From: Sphingomonas bacterium
Lineage (GTDB): Bacteria > Pseudomonadota > Alphaproteobacteria > Sphingomonadales > Sphingomonadaceae
DNA: 64,000 nt
Direction of reading: 5' to 3'
NCBI GenBank assembly: GCA_030149245.1
Contig: JASBRX010000036.1
Location: 61,768 to 125,767 of the forward strand
Shown: piece by piece, positions 44,802 to 54,418 of the stretch
Layout: each line of letters opens with the position of its first letter
Position numbering within the stretch: the stretch's first letter is position 1
Position numbers and translations under genes: made by a program
Notes under the pieces: model-generated
Told to the model about the DNA's origin: nothing
Databases searched by the model: none
What the model saw: only the letters and a program-made list of their open reading frames with translations

Positions 44802-45836
44802 ATGGAGCGCACTACCCATGTCGTTGGCCAGTCGGGCGCCTTTCTCGACGCGCTCGAACTCGCCTCACGCGCGGCCGCGCTCGACCGTCCGGTGCTGGTG
44901 ATCGGCGAGCGCGGGACGGGCAAGGAGCTGGTTGCCGAGCGCCTGCACCGCCTGTCGCCGCGCTGGGATCAGCCGCTCGTCGTGATGAACTGCGCGGCAT
45001 TGCCAGAAACGCTGATCGAGGCCGAACTGTTCGGGCATGAGGCGGGATCGTTTACCGGCGCGACCAAGGGGCGTCCCGGCCGGTTCGAGGAAGCCGATGG
45101 CGGCACCCTGTTCCTCGACGAACTCGGCACGCTCAGCATGGCGGCGCAGGACCGGCTGCTGCGCGCGGTCGAATATGGTGAGATTACCCGGATCGGCTCA
45201 TCCCGTCCGATGCGCGTCGATGTCCGCATCGTTGCGGCGACCAATGAGGATTTGCCGTACCGGGTCGAGAAGGGGACGTTCCGCGCCGATCTGCTCGACC
45301 GGTTGAGCTTTGAGGTGGTCACGCTGCCCCCGTTGCGCGCCCGCGCCGGCGACGTCCTGGTGCTCGCCGAGTTTTTCGGGCGGCGCATGGCGGCGGAACT
45401 GGGACGTGAGTGGGACGGCTTTGGCCCAACCGCACTCGATGGACTGACCAATCACGATTGGCCCGGCAATGTGCGCGAACTGCGCAACGTGGTCGAACGG
45501 TCGGTCTATCGCTGGGACCGGTCGGGGCCGGTGGACGAAATCCAGATCGACCCCTTCGCATCGCCCTATCGCCCACGCCCGATGCCGCACAGCATCCCCG
45601 GCAATGCCGCCCCGGTGCAGCTGACCACCGAAGAACCCGGCCCGCTGCCGCGCGGTGAGGACGATCTGTCGGGCGACTTCAAGAGCCGCGTCAACCGCTT
45701 CGAACGCGAACTGCTTAGCCGCGCGCTCTCGGAAAACCGCTTCAATCAGCGCGCGACGGCAGAGGCGCTCGGCCTCAGCTACGACCAGCTCCGCCACGCG
45801 CTCAAGCGGCACGACCTGCTCAACGCGGGCGGCTGA
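44802..45836 (+). CDS. pspF: PspF-type sigma-54 enhancer-binding protein
   Basis: GERGTGKELVAERLH, ELFGHEAGSFTGATKG, GGTLFLDELG; Fis-type HTH C-term; divergent from pspABC. Confidence 0.93.
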   Translation: MERTTHVVGQSGAFLDALELASRAAALDRPVLVIGERGTGKELVAERLHRLSPRWDQPLVVMNCAALPETLIEAELFGHEAGSFTGATKGRPGRFEEADGGTLFLDELGTLSMAAQDRLLRAVEYGEITRIGSSRPMRVDVRIVAATNEDLPYRVEKGTFRADLLDRLSFEVVTLPPLRARAGDVLVLAEFFGRRMAAELGREWDGFGPTALDGLTNHDWPGNVRELRNVVERSVYRWDRSGPVDEIQIDPFASPYRPRPMPHSIPGNAAPVQLTTEEPGPLPRGEDDLSGDFKSRVNRFERELLSRALSENRFNQRATAEALGLSYDQLRHALKRHDLLNAGG

Positions 45837-45839
45837 TCA

Positions 45840-46003
45840 ATTCCTCCCCCAGCTTGCTGGGGGAGGGGGACCAGCCAAAGGCTGGTGGAGGGGCCGCCGC
45901 GAAGACGGCGGAATTTTGCCGAGCTGCTCACGGCCGTCTGCGCGGCCGCCCCTCCGTCACGCTGCGCGTGCCACCTCCCCTGCGGGGCAGGGGAGGAATG
46001 ACC
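45840..46003. repeat. intergenic palindromic repeat element (TCCTCCCCC...GGGGGAGG class)
   Basis: TTCCTCCCCCAGCTTGCTGGGGGAGG ... CCACCTCCCCTGCGGGGCAGGGGAGGA; related units at 50798-50940 and 63721-64000. Confidence 0.7.
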
Positions 46004-46116
46004 CGCTGATCGCCCCACTCGATCGGGTCCGTCGATTACCGGCGCAGAAAAATTTGTGCGGCAATGACGGGCTTCATGCGTTAGGCGGGCGCGAACAACA
46101 AAACGGAGGGTAACCC

Positions 46117-46734
46117 ATGGCGTTCGAACTTCCCACGCTCCCCTATGCCAAGGACGCGCTCGCGCCGACGATCTCGGCCGAAACGCTCGAATTTCACTAT
46201 GGCAAGCATCACAAGGCCTATGTCGACAAGACCAACGGGTTCGTCGCCGACAAGGGCCTCGAAGGCAAGTCGCTGGTCGAGGTGATCAAGCACGCCAAGG
46301 AAACCGGCGACAAGGGCCTGTTTAACAACAGCGCACAGATCTGGAACCACAGCTTCTACTGGTTCGGCCTGACGCCGGAGCCCAAGGAGCCGACCGGCAA
46401 GCTCGCAGAGATGATCGCGGCGAAGTTCGGTTCGAAGGAAGAGCTGGTCAAGCAGCTGATCGCCGAATCCACCGCGCATTTCTCGAACGGCTGGGGCTGG
46501 CTGGTGCTCGACGGCGACGAGATCAAGGTGACCTCGCTCCACGACGCCGACACGCCGGTGGTCTATGACTATAAGCCGCTGCTGACGATCGACGTGTGGG
46601 AGCACGCTTACTACATCGATTACCGCAACGCGCGCCCGGGCTATCTCGAAGCGATCACCAAGATCATCGACTGGGACTTCGTCGCCGCCAACCTCGACGG
46701 CGAAGGCGTCAGCCGCGCGGACCAGGCCGGCTGA
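46117..46734 (+). CDS. sodB: Fe/Mn superoxide dismutase
   Basis: LEFHYGKHHKAYVDKTN, WNHSFYW, DVWEHAYYIDYRNARPGYLE. Confidence 0.97.
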   Translation: MAFELPTLPYAKDALAPTISAETLEFHYGKHHKAYVDKTNGFVADKGLEGKSLVEVIKHAKETGDKGLFNNSAQIWNHSFYWFGLTPEPKEPTGKLAEMIAAKFGSKEELVKQLIAESTAHFSNGWGWLVLDGDEIKVTSLHDADTPVVYDYKPLLTIDVWEHAYYIDYRNARPGYLEAITKIIDWDFVAANLDGEGVSRADQAG

Positions 46735-46759
46735 TCTACGCGATCATGGATTGAAGAAG

Positions 46760-46796
46760 CGGGCCGGGGGAAACTCCGGCCCGTTTTGGTTTTTGA
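46760..46796 (+). terminator. rho-independent terminator after sodB
   Basis: CGGGCCGGGGGAAACTCCGGCCCGTTTTGGTTTTT. Confidence 0.8.
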
Positions 46797-46798
46797 GC

Positions 46799-47290
46799 GA
46801 GTTTGTCTCGCACAAAGACACAAAGACACAAAGGCACGAAGCGGTCAGGGGTTTGGCCGGAAGTAGTTGTTCGCGAGCCGACGCACGCCTTGCTTGAAGG
46901 TCGGGGCGCCGAAGTTCATCAATAGGCCCAGTGGCAGGTTCAGCAGGCGTAGATAGGTGATGACCTGCTTGGCGTGGACCGGGGCATGCGCCTCGGTTGA
47001 TTTGAGCTCGATCAGCAGACAGTTTTCGACCAACAAATCGGCGCGAAACCCTTCTGACAAGGTGACCCCTTTGTATGTGATCGGGATTGCCTTCTGCCGC
47101 TCAACGAACAGACCGCGCTCGCGCAATGCCTCGAAAAGGCAGATTTCATAGACACTCTCCAGCAAGCCTGGACCCAACTCATCATGGAGCCGATAGCCGC
47201 AATCCACGGCAATGGTCGCGACCTGTTCCAGAGCTTCGCTCAATCGCCCCTCACTTTTCGTGGCTTCGTGTCTTTGTGCGAGTCAAACTC
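46799..47290. mobile_element. putative non-autonomous cassette: GxxExxY gene between terminal inverted repeats
   Basis: Left GAGTTTGTCTCGCACAAAGACAC...GGCACGAAG; right, inverted, CTTCGTGTCTTTGTGCGAGTCAAACTC. Confidence 0.65.
46845..47243 (-). CDS. GxxExxY family protein (PD-(D/E)XK-like)
   Basis: YRLHDELGPGLLESVYEICLFEALRERGL, LLIELKSTEAHAPVHAKQVITYLRLLNLPLGLLMNFG. Confidence 0.93.
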   Translation of the reverse strand: MSEALEQVATIAVDCGYRLHDELGPGLLESVYEICLFEALRERGLFVERQKAIPITYKGVTLSEGFRADLLVENCLLIELKSTEAHAPVHAKQVITYLRLLNLPLGLLMNFGAPTFKQGVRRLANNYFRPNP

Positions 47291-47291
47291 T

Positions 47292-47921
47292 TCATTGCTC
47301 CGGTGGCAACGCCTTGTCGACGATCTCGCCATCGGTCTTCAGCCCATGGCGCAGCAGCAACGGCACGTTCCCGATCGCGAACAACAGGGTCAGCGGCACC
47401 ACGCCCCACAGCTTGAACGCGACCCAGAAGTCCCAGCTCTGCGTGCGCCAGACGATCTCGTTCAGCACCGCCATCGCGACGAAGAACACCGCCCAGTTGA
47501 TGGTCAGCAACTGCCACCCGCGCGCGGTGAGCCCGGGATAGGCGCTCTCGAGCAGCATCTGCAGCAGCGGCTTCTTGGTGATCAGGCCGTAAATCAGGAC
47601 GATCGCGAACATCGCATAGACGAGCGTCGGCTTGACCTTGATGAACGTGTCGTTGTGGAACCACAGGGTCAGCCCGCCAAATACCAGCACCAGCACGCCG
47701 GAGATCCACAGCATCGGCGAGATATGCTTGGTCTTCCACAGCGACAGCCCCATGGCGAGGAAGATCGCGACCATGAATGCCGCCGTCGCCGCGAGCATCC
47801 GCGTCAGCTGCGGCCCGCCCATGAAACTGTTGACGGCAAAGAACACCGCCAACGGACCGAAATCGATCAGCATGCGCAGGCCGGGGGAGGGGGCGGCTTT
47901 GGTCGGGGCAGATTCGGTCAT
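47292..47921 (-). CDS. yciB: inner membrane-spanning protein YciB (septation protein A)
   Basis: LIDFGPLAVFFAVN; NWAVFFVAMAVLNEIVWRTQSWDFWVAFKLWGVVPLTLLFA. Confidence 0.93.
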   Translation of the reverse strand: MTESAPTKAAPSPGLRMLIDFGPLAVFFAVNSFMGGPQLTRMLAATAAFMVAIFLAMGLSLWKTKHISPMLWISGVLVLVFGGLTLWFHNDTFIKVKPTLVYAMFAIVLIYGLITKKPLLQMLLESAYPGLTARGWQLLTINWAVFFVAMAVLNEIVWRTQSWDFWVAFKLWGVVPLTLLFAIGNVPLLLRHGLKTDGEIVDKALPPEQ

Positions 47922-47970
47922 GCGGGCACTCTATAACGGGTCGGGCTTGTCGAAACATCTGCGAAACGGG

Positions 47971-48903
47971 TCACCCCTTGGTCAACGCCTCCACCCCGGC
48001 GATGATCCGCGACACTTCGCGCGGGTCGAATCCGCGCAGGTCGTCGACCTTTTCGCCGACGCCGATCGCGTGGATCGGCAGGCCGTATTTCTCCGCCGCC
48101 GCGACCAGTACGCCGCCGCGCGCAGTGCCGTCGAGCTTGGTCATCACCATGCCGGTGACGCCCGCGACTTCCTGAAACACCGCGATCTGGTTCAGCGCAT
48201 TCTGACCCGTCGTCGCATCGAGCACCAGCAGCACATCGTGCGGCGCATCAGGATCGAGCTTGCCCAGCACGCGGCGGATTTTCGCCAGCTCGTCCATCAG
48301 CTCGCGCTTGTTCTGCAAGCGGCCCGCGGTGTCGACGATCAGCAGATCGATCCCCTCGGCGGTCGCGCGGCGCAGCGCCTCATGCGCGACCCCTGCGGCG
48401 TCGCCACCCTCGGCCCCCGCGACGATCGGCACGCCGATCCGCTCGGCCCAGGTACGCAGCTGGCCGATCGCGGCCGCGCGGAACGTGTCGCCCGCCGCGA
48501 CCATCACCTTCAGCCCCTGATCCTTCAAGATCGCGGCGAGCTTGGCGATGGTGGTGGTCTTGCCTGATCCGTTGACGCCGATCACCAGCATCACCTGTGG
48601 CCGCGCCTTGTCGGTGATCAGCGGCTTGGCGACCTTGGTCAGCACCTTCTCGATCTCGTCGGCGACGACGAGGCGGATGCCCAGCTCCTCCATCCCGCGC
48701 TCGACCTGCTCCTCCGCCAGTCGCTCGCGGATTCGCGCCGCCGTCGCCGGGCCAAGATCCGACGCGATCAGCGCCTCCTCGATCTCGTCGAGCGTCGCGT
48801 CATCCAGCCGCCCGGTGCCAAGCCCCGCCAGATTGCCGACCAGCCGGTCCGACGTCTTCTTGAACCCGCCGAGCAACCGCTCGCGCCAGCTGGGGCCGCT
48901 CAT
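47971..48903 (-). CDS. ftsY: signal recognition particle receptor FtsY
   Basis: GVNGSGKTTTIAKLA, AGDTFRAAAIGQL, DTAGRLQNKRELMDELAKIRRV, TKLDGTARGG. Confidence 0.96.
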   Translation of the reverse strand: MSGPSWRERLLGGFKKTSDRLVGNLAGLGTGRLDDATLDEIEEALIASDLGPATAARIRERLAEEQVERGMEELGIRLVVADEIEKVLTKVAKPLITDKARPQVMLVIGVNGSGKTTTIAKLAAILKDQGLKVMVAAGDTFRAAAIGQLRTWAERIGVPIVAGAEGGDAAGVAHEALRRATAEGIDLLIVDTAGRLQNKRELMDELAKIRRVLGKLDPDAPHDVLLVLDATTGQNALNQIAVFQEVAGVTGMVMTKLDGTARGGVLVAAAEKYGLPIHAIGVGEKVDDLRGFDPREVSRIIAGVEALTKG

Positions 48904-50216
48904 GCCTGTGCCCCGATCAGTTTGCCGTCGTCCACTCCGGTTATCGTCACCGTCACGATCGTCCCAACCTCCGTTTGCCCTGAGCTTGTCGAAGGGCTTT
49001 GCATGTCATTGTCGTCTGGAAGGCGCTTCGACAAGCTCAGCGCAAACGGGGTAGGGTATAGCCGCACCTCCGCGAAATTCTCCGCATGCCCCCGGTCGCC
49101 CGGCCGTTCGACCAGCACCCTCTGCGTCGTCCCGACCATATCGCGCAGCCAGTCCGCCCGCCGCGCCGCCGCGCGCTTGCGCAACGCCGCCGCCCGCGCC
49201 TTGGCCATCCCCAGCGCAACCTGCGGCATCCGCGCCGCCGGGGTGCCCTCGCGCGGGCTATAGGGGAAGATATGCGCGTGCACGATGTCGCAATCGTCGA
49301 TCAGCGCCAGCGTATTGGCGGCCATGCCCTCATCCTCGGTCGGAAAGCCCGCGATCAAATCCGCGCCGATGGCGATCTCGGGCCGCGCCGCCTTCAGCCG
49401 CTCCACCAACGCCACCGATTGCGCCCGCGAATGCCGCCGCTTCATCCGCTTGAGCACCATGTCATCGCCCGCCTGCAGCGACAGATGCACATGCGGCAGC
49501 ACCCGCGCTTCCTGCGTCAACAGCGCGAACAGCCGGTCATCAATCTCGATCCCGTCGAGCGACGACAGCCGCAGCCGCTCGACCGCCGTATGCGCCAGCA
49601 CCCGCTCTACCAACTGCCCCAACGACGGCGCGCCCGGCAAATCGGGCCCGTAGCTCGTCAAATCCACCCCGGTCAGCACGATCTCACGATGCCCGGCCTC
49701 GACCAAAGCCTGCACCCGATCGATCACCGCGCCCGCTGGCACCGACCGGCTGTTGCCGCGCCCGAACGGGATCGCACAGAAAGTGCAGCGATGGTCGCAG
49801 CCATTCTGTACCTCGACGAACGCGCGGACATGCGCGGAAAAACTTGCCGCCAGATGCGGCGCGGTCTGGCGCACCGCCATGATGTCCTGCACCAGTGCCG
49901 CATCGTCGCGTTGCCACGATGCCGGAACCAGCTTTTCGGCATTGCCGATCACCCGGTCCACCTCTGGCATCGCGCCGAACGACGCCGGGTCGATCTGCGC
50001 CGCACAGCCCGTTACCACCAGCTGTGCCGAGGGTCGGGCACGTCGCGCGCGGCGGATCGCCTGGCGTGTCTGGCGCACCGCTTCGTTGGTCACGGCACAG
50101 CTGTTGACCACGACGACATCGCGGGAGCCAAGCAGCGCGCGGATCGTTTCGCTTTCGGCAAGGTTGAGCCGACAGCCAAGGCTGATTACCTCTGGTGCGG
50201 CAATGGAGGACGACAT
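48900..50216 (-). CDS. mtaB: tRNA t6A methylthiotransferase MtaB, carrying an in-frame repeat insertion
   Basis: LGCRLNLAESE, GCDHRCTFCAIPFGRGNSRS radical SAM, TRAM-like C-term; repeat-encoded PFALSLSKRLPDDNDMQSPSTSSGQT. Confidence 0.94.
   Translation of the reverse strand: MSSSIAAPEVISLGCRLNLAESETIRALLGSRDVVVVNSCAVTNEAVRQTRQAIRRARRARPSAQLVVTGCAAQIDPASFGAMPEVDRVIGNAEKLVPASWQRDDAALVQDIMAVRQTAPHLAASFSAHVRAFVEVQNGCDHRCTFCAIPFGRGNSRSVPAGAVIDRVQALVEAGHREIVLTGVDLTSYGPDLPGAPSLGQLVERVLAHTAVERLRLSSLDGIEIDDRLFALLTQEARVLPHVHLSLQAGDDMVLKRMKRRHSRAQSVALVERLKAARPEIAIGADLIAGFPTEDEGMAANTLALIDDCDIVHAHIFPYSPREGTPAARMPQVALGMAKARAAALRKRAAARRADWLRDMVGTTQRVLVERPGDRGHAENFAEVRLYPTPFALSLSKRLPDDNDMQSPSTSSGQTEVGTIVTVTITGVDDGKLIGAQA
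48971..49050. repeat. palindromic repeat inserted in mtaB coding sequence
   Basis: CCGTTTGCCCTGAGCTTGTCGAAGGG ... CGCTTCGACAAGCTCAGCGCAAACGGG; same family as 41185-41257. Confidence 0.9.
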
Positions 50217-50793
50217 GACAGGCGATCTAGAGACGCACGGGGTCGAAGTCCATGCGTGCGCGCAGGCGGTGCTGGACTATTGGTTCGACGAACTGAAGCC
50301 CGAACAGCAATTCGCGAAGGACGATGCGGTCGATGCGGAAATTACGCGCCGCTTTGGTCACGCGCGGGATGTGGTGCTGGCGAGCGGCGCTGCGGGCCGG
50401 CGCGATCACCCCGACGCCTTGCTCGCCGCGGTGATCCTGCTCGACCAGTTCAGCCGCAACATCCATCGCGGCAGCCCGCAAGCCTATGCCGCCGACCCGC
50501 TGGCGCTCGCGCTGACGCTGGAGGCGATCGGCAAGGGCTGGGACGGCGAGATGCCGCCCGAACGCGCCACGTTCCTCTACATGCCGCTGATGCACGCCGA
50601 AAATGCCGAGGCGCAGCGGATGTGCCTCGAGAAATTCATCGCACTGGGACGCCCCGAAAACCTGCGCTTCGCGATGGATCATGCGGTGGTGATCGAACAA
50701 TTCGGCCGCTTCCCGTCGCGCAACGAAGCGCTTGGCCGCGAATCGACGGCGGAGGAGCTGGAGTATCTGAAGCGTCCCGACGCAGGCTGGTGA
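50215..50793 (+). CDS. DUF924 family protein
   Basis: VLDYWFDELKPEQQFAKDDAVDAEITRRFG; LLAAVILLDQFSRNIHRGSPQAYAADPLA. Confidence 0.93.
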   Translation: MTGDLETHGVEVHACAQAVLDYWFDELKPEQQFAKDDAVDAEITRRFGHARDVVLASGAAGRRDHPDALLAAVILLDQFSRNIHRGSPQAYAADPLALALTLEAIGKGWDGEMPPERATFLYMPLMHAENAEAQRMCLEKFIALGRPENLRFAMDHAVVIEQFGRFPSRNEALGRESTAEELEYLKRPDAGW

Positions 50794-50797
50794 TCTG

Positions 50798-50940
50798 AAA
50801 ATCCTCCCCCGCCAGGGGGAGGTGGCGCCGAAGGCGACGGGGGGGGGGGAGGACGGCGATGCCCCCTCGCCGCAAGCCGATACCCTTCCGCCCCCTCCGT
50901 CAGCTACGCTGACACCTCCCCCTGGCGGGGGAGGATTAAG
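50798..50940. repeat. intergenic palindromic repeat element
   Basis: ATCCTCCCCCGCCAGGGGGAGGTGGCGCCGAAGGCGACGG ... CACCTCCCCCTGGCGGGGGAGGATT. Confidence 0.8.
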
Positions 50941-50944
50941 GTGG

Positions 50945-52603
50945 CTACCCCGCCATCCTGTCCGGGCGCTGCACCGGCAGTTCGCTTTCGATCGTCGGCT
51001 CAACCGGCATCTGAACCAGCAGCCGGCGCTCGGCGAGCAAGCGACGCGCACCGCTGACCGACAGCGGCTTTCCGTAATGCCAGCCCTGCGCCTTGGCACA
51101 GCCCAGCGCCTTCAGCCGCGCCGCGATCGCCTCGTCCTCCACGCCCTCGGCGGTGATCGGCAGGTTGAGGCTTTCGCCCAGCGACACGATCGCGTTGACG
51201 ATCGCCGCCGAATCCGCGCTTTCGTTGAGCGAAATCACGAAGCTCTTGTCGATCTTGATCCGGTCGAACGGCAGCGCGCGCAGATGCGCCAGCGACGAAT
51301 AGCCGGTGCCGAAATCGTCGAGCGCCAGGCGGACGCCCTGATTCTTCAGGCTGCCGACGATCGACTGGGCGAGCGAGAGATTGTCGAACAGCGAGCTTTC
51401 GGTGATCTCCACCTCCAGCCGGCTGGCCGGGAAGCGCGTCTCGGTCAGCACCTTGATGATCTTTTGCGCCAGCCAGGCGTCGCGCAACTGGACCGGCGAG
51501 ATATTGACCGACAAGCTTAGCGAGCTGTCCCAGTCGCGCGCGGCGGTGAATGCCTGGTGCATCAGCGCCAGCGACATGTCGGCAATCAGGCCGGTTTCTT
51601 CGGCGATCGGGATGAACAGCTCCGGGCTGATCAGCCCGCGCGTCGGGTGTTCCCAGCGGGCCAGCACCTCGAACCCGATCAGCTTGCCGGTCTGCAGGTC
51701 GATCTGCTGTTCGAAATAAGGGACGATCTCGCCGCGCGGGATCGCGGTGCGCAGCCCGTTTTCCAGCTCGTTGCGCGTCTGCAGCTCGCGCTCCATCGAA
51801 TGGTCGAACCAGGCATAGCGGTTGCGGCCCGATTTCTTGGCGACATACATCGCAATGTCCGCCGATCGCATCAGCGAATCGACCGACTGGCAATCAAAGT
51901 CCGACCGCGCGATGCCGACCGAACAGCTGACATGCAGCCGCAGCCCTTCGGCCTCGAATGGCTGCGCCATCTGCGCGATCAGCTTCTCCGCGATCCGTTC
52001 GATCAAGTCGGGATGCTGCGGGTCGAACAGGAAGGCGCAGGCGAATTCGTCGCCGCCCAGTCGCGCGGTCAGTGCGATCGGCGGCATCGCGCCGGCAATC
52101 TCGCCCGCCGCCGCGCGCAGCAGCGCGTCGCCGACGGCATGGCCGTGCATGTCGTTGACCGTCTTGAAGTGATCGAGGTCGATGATCATCATCGCCATCG
52201 CCTTGCGCCGCTTTTGTCCGCGCACGAACATCGCTGCGCCTTCTTCGGCCAGGCTGCGGCGGTTGAGGAAGCCGGTGAGCGGGTCGCGGCTCGCCAGCAT
52301 CTGCGCGCGCTCCTCGGCGGCGGCGCGGATGCGTACTTCGTTGCTCAGACCCCGGTGGCGACGCCAGCCAAACAGGATCAGCGCGACGTTGAGCAACAGC
52401 GCGATCACCAATGTGCGATCCGCCGGCGCCGCGCCCTCCAGATAATGGCGCAGCGTCTTCGACAGCACCGAACTGCCGGTCCCGACGAACATCAGGATCG
52501 CGGCCACGCTGATCGCGCCCGTGATCAGGTCCGATCCGGCACCACTGCGTTCGGTGTGATCGTCGTCGATGCCCAGCGACATGCCGGAATTGCTCCCCTT
52601 CAT
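50945..52603 (-). CDS. membrane GGDEF/EAL cyclic-di-GMP protein
   Basis: LGGDEFACAF (GGDEF) and EVLARWEHP variant EAL domain; DDFGTGYSSL; two N-term TMs. Confidence 0.93.
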   Translation of the reverse strand: MKGSNSGMSLGIDDDHTERSGAGSDLITGAISVAAILMFVGTGSSVLSKTLRHYLEGAAPADRTLVIALLLNVALILFGWRRHRGLSNEVRIRAAAEERAQMLASRDPLTGFLNRRSLAEEGAAMFVRGQKRRKAMAMMIIDLDHFKTVNDMHGHAVGDALLRAAAGEIAGAMPPIALTARLGGDEFACAFLFDPQHPDLIERIAEKLIAQMAQPFEAEGLRLHVSCSVGIARSDFDCQSVDSLMRSADIAMYVAKKSGRNRYAWFDHSMERELQTRNELENGLRTAIPRGEIVPYFEQQIDLQTGKLIGFEVLARWEHPTRGLISPELFIPIAEETGLIADMSLALMHQAFTAARDWDSSLSLSVNISPVQLRDAWLAQKIIKVLTETRFPASRLEVEITESSLFDNLSLAQSIVGSLKNQGVRLALDDFGTGYSSLAHLRALPFDRIKIDKSFVISLNESADSAAIVNAIVSLGESLNLPITAEGVEDEAIAARLKALGCAKAQGWHYGKPLSVSGARRLLAERRLLVQMPVEPTIESELPVQRPDRMAG

Positions 52604-52825
52604 ATGAACCGGGGATATCCCATGCCGACCGTGTAGAAGGGGTTAAGGCAATCGCAGGAAGAGGGTTAACGTCGCCGCAGTTGCACTTATCTAGGAATGC
52701 GGCTAAGCGCGCCTCCAACCGTTCTCACGAACGCGACGACATATGCCCCCGGGCAACGCTGGCTGACGAGGTTTCGTCCGCCGGCGTTTTATGCGTTTCG
52801 GACGTGAGAGCAATGGGAGAAGCGA

Positions 52826-54310
52826 GTGTTTGACAGTCTGAGCGAACGGCTTGGCGGCGTATTTGACCGTCTCAAGGGCCGTGGCGCGCTGACCGAAGCG
52901 GATGTGCGGACCGCGATGCGCGAAGTGCGTATCGCGCTGCTCGAAGCTGACGTCGCGCTGCCGGTCGCCCGCCAGTTCGTCGACAAGGTGACCGAGGAAG
53001 CGGTCGGCCAGCAGGTGCTGCGCTCGGTCACGCCGGGGCAACAGGTCGTCAAGATCGTCAACGACGCGCTGGTCGCGATGCTCGGCCCCGATACCGCCGA
53101 GCTTCAGATCGACGTTACCCCGCCCGCCGTGATCATGATGGTCGGCCTGCAGGGCTCGGGCAAGACGACCACCACCGCCAAGCTCGCCCGCCTGCTCAAG
53201 AAGCAGGGCAAGAAGGTCATGATGGCGTCGCTCGACGTCAATCGCCCGGCCGCGCAGGAACAGCTGGCGGTGCTCGGCACGCAGATCGAGGTCGCGACCC
53301 TTCCGATCGTCGCGGGTCAGCAGCCGGTCGATATCGGTCGCCGCGCGATGCAGGCCGCGAAGCTGCAGGGCTTCGACGTGCTGATGCTCGACACCGCTGG
53401 CCGCCTGCACGTCGACCAGCAGCTGATGGACGAGATGAAGGCGGTTGCCGACATCTCCAAGCCGCAGGAAATCCTGCTCGTCGTCGACTCGCTGACCGGT
53501 CAGGACGCGGTCAACGTCGCGCAGAACTTCAGCGATCAGGTGCCGCTGACCGGCGTCGTGCTGACCCGCATGGACGGCGATGCCCGCGGCGGCGCGGCGC
53601 TGTCGATGCGCGCGGTCACCGGCAAGCCGATCAAGTTTGCGGGCGTCGGCGAAAAGCTCGACCAGATCGAGCCCTTCCACCCCTCGCGCGTCGCCGGCCG
53701 CATCCTCGGCATGGGTGACGTCGTCTCGCTGGTCGAAAAAGCCGCGCAGGCGATCGAGCAGGAAGACGCCGAGAAGATGGCGGCGCGCTTGGCCAAGGGG
53801 CAGTTCGACATGAACGACCTGCGCAGCCAACTCGCGCAGATGCGCAAGATGGGCGGTCTGGGCGCGCTGGCGGGCATGATCCCCGGCATGAAGAAGGCGC
53901 AGGGCGCGGTCGAACAGGCCGGCGGCGACAAGATCCTGCTGCGCATGGACGCGATCATCACCTCGATGACGGTGAAGGAGCGCGCCAAGCCCGAGCTGAT
54001 CAACGCCAAGCGCAAGATCCGCATCGCCAAGGGTTCGGGCACGACCGTTCAGGACGTGAACAAGCTGCTCAAGATGCATCAGGAAATGTCCACCGCGATG
54101 AAGCGGCTCAAGAAGATGGGCGGCATCAAGGGCATGCTGGGCATGCTCGGCAAGGGCGGCATGGGCGGACTCGGCAACGCGCTCGGCGGCCCCGGCATGG
54201 GCGACATGATGGGCAAGATGGGCGGCCCCGGCGGCGGGCTGCCCGGCCTGCCCGGCGGGGACGGCAACATCCCGCCCGAACTCGCCAAGTTTTTGAACAA
54301 GAAGAAATAG
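52826..54310 (+). CDS. ffh: signal recognition particle protein Ffh (GTG start)
   Basis: GLQGSGKTTTTAKLA, DTAGRLHVDQQLMDEM, Met-rich M domain. Confidence 0.97.
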   Translation: MFDSLSERLGGVFDRLKGRGALTEADVRTAMREVRIALLEADVALPVARQFVDKVTEEAVGQQVLRSVTPGQQVVKIVNDALVAMLGPDTAELQIDVTPPAVIMMVGLQGSGKTTTTAKLARLLKKQGKKVMMASLDVNRPAAQEQLAVLGTQIEVATLPIVAGQQPVDIGRRAMQAAKLQGFDVLMLDTAGRLHVDQQLMDEMKAVADISKPQEILLVVDSLTGQDAVNVAQNFSDQVPLTGVVLTRMDGDARGGAALSMRAVTGKPIKFAGVGEKLDQIEPFHPSRVAGRILGMGDVVSLVEKAAQAIEQEDAEKMAARLAKGQFDMNDLRSQLAQMRKMGGLGALAGMIPGMKKAQGAVEQAGGDKILLRMDAIITSMTVKERAKPELINAKRKIRIAKGSGTTVQDVNKLLKMHQEMSTAMKRLKKMGGIKGMLGMLGKGGMGGLGNALGGPGMGDMMGKMGGPGGGLPGLPGGDGNIPPELAKFLNKKK

Positions 54311-54395
54311 CCGTCGCCCCGGCGGAGGCCGGGGCCGCCCTGTGGCAAGGCGGGAATACTGAAAACTAGCGGCCCCGGCCTCCGCCGGGGCGACG
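54311..54395. repeat. REP-like inverted repeat GTCGCCCCGGCGGAGGCCGGGGCCGC ... inverted
   Basis: Arms GTCGCCCCGGCGGAGGCCGGGGCCGC and GCGGCCCCGGCCTCCGCCGGGGCGAC. Confidence 0.9.
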
Positions 54396-54418
54396 AATTG
54401 AGAAGAAGGAAGTACACA

